Both the position numbers and the translations under genes were made by a program. The notes beneath the pieces were generated by a model, which made no database searches, had not been told where the DNA came from, and was given only the letters and a program-made list of their open reading frames with translations. Shown here in pieces: positions 58,810 to 58,842 of a stretch of 58,842 nt of DNA. This stretch comes from an uncultured Oscillospiraceae bacterium (GTDB lineage: Bacteria > Bacillota > Clostridia > Oscillospirales > Oscillospiraceae): NCBI GenBank assembly GCA_900763965.1, contig CAAFMG010000149.1, forward strand, positions 1 through 58,842. Reading direction: 5' to 3'. Within the stretch, counting starts at the first letter, position 1. Every line of letters starts with the position of its first letter.

Positions 58810-58842
58810 TACTATTTCCTGATTAAAATCTTAATTTTAATC

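Overview
The window is about 58.8 kb of GC-rich chromosomal DNA, most like a Gram-positive anaerobe of the Clostridia (Oscillospiraceae/Ruminococcaceae type). The evidence is HPr kinase/phosphorylase, the L21-Prp-L27 operon with an L27 that needs N-terminal processing, an oxygen-sensitive class III ribonucleotide reductase activase, YugP- and YesL-type proteins, and strong AGGAGG ribosome binding sites. The genus cannot be fixed from sequence alone.

Layout. 1-1.1 kb: a NUDIX hydrolase and the decayed C-terminus of a large serine recombinase, the scar of a mobile element. 1.1-19.3 kb: housekeeping and small-molecule genes: a FlK-like thioesterase, pncB, GIY-YIG, sfsA, nrdG-dut, a Na/Pi transporter, an HD protein, an Mbeg1-like hydrolase, an AI-2E transporter, YugP, two S51 peptidases, cysK-ogt, a DUF3737 protein, an RluD-like synthase, hprK and rpmB. 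19.3-19.65 kb: a structured, inverted-repeat-rich gap. 19.65-33.1 kb: mfd-pth-prs, uvrA, an atypical histidine kinase, then radC-uvrB-M24 peptidase. This puts all three core nucleotide-excision and transcription-coupled repair genes within 12 kb. 33.2-35.5 kb: tRNA-Asp followed by an islet with a transglutaminase-like lipoprotein and an ABC-exporter fragment. 35.5-40.8 kb: a YhaN/YhaO (SbcCD-like) pair overlapping a YmdB-type phosphodiesterase, then an AraC regulator. 41-43.5 kb: obgE and the rplU-prp-rpmA operon. 43.6-44.9 kb: an ApbE flavinyltransferase with a NusG-II-domain protein. 44.9-45.4 kb: tRNA-Val followed by an array of copies of its own 3' end interleaved with palindromic hairpins. 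45.4-58.8 kb: a LacI-controlled alpha-galactoside/sucrose utilisation locus.

The sugar locus reads as one pathway. A lipoprotein binding protein and two permeases import raffinose-type oligosaccharides; their ATPase is not in the window. Signal-less cytoplasmic enzymes then cut them: GH36 alpha-galactosidase, GH32 beta-fructosidase, a GH13 alpha-1,6-glucosidase and a GH13 amylosucrase-like enzyme. A PfkB-type kinase phosphorylates the fructose released. Three near-identical operator-like sites in the divergent promoter region suggest that the LacI protein controls both itself and the operon.

The least explained DNA is the tRNA-Val tail array (44.99-45.36 kb), the nested inverted repeats before the mfd stop codon (19.3-19.65 kb), and the tRNA-Asp islet.
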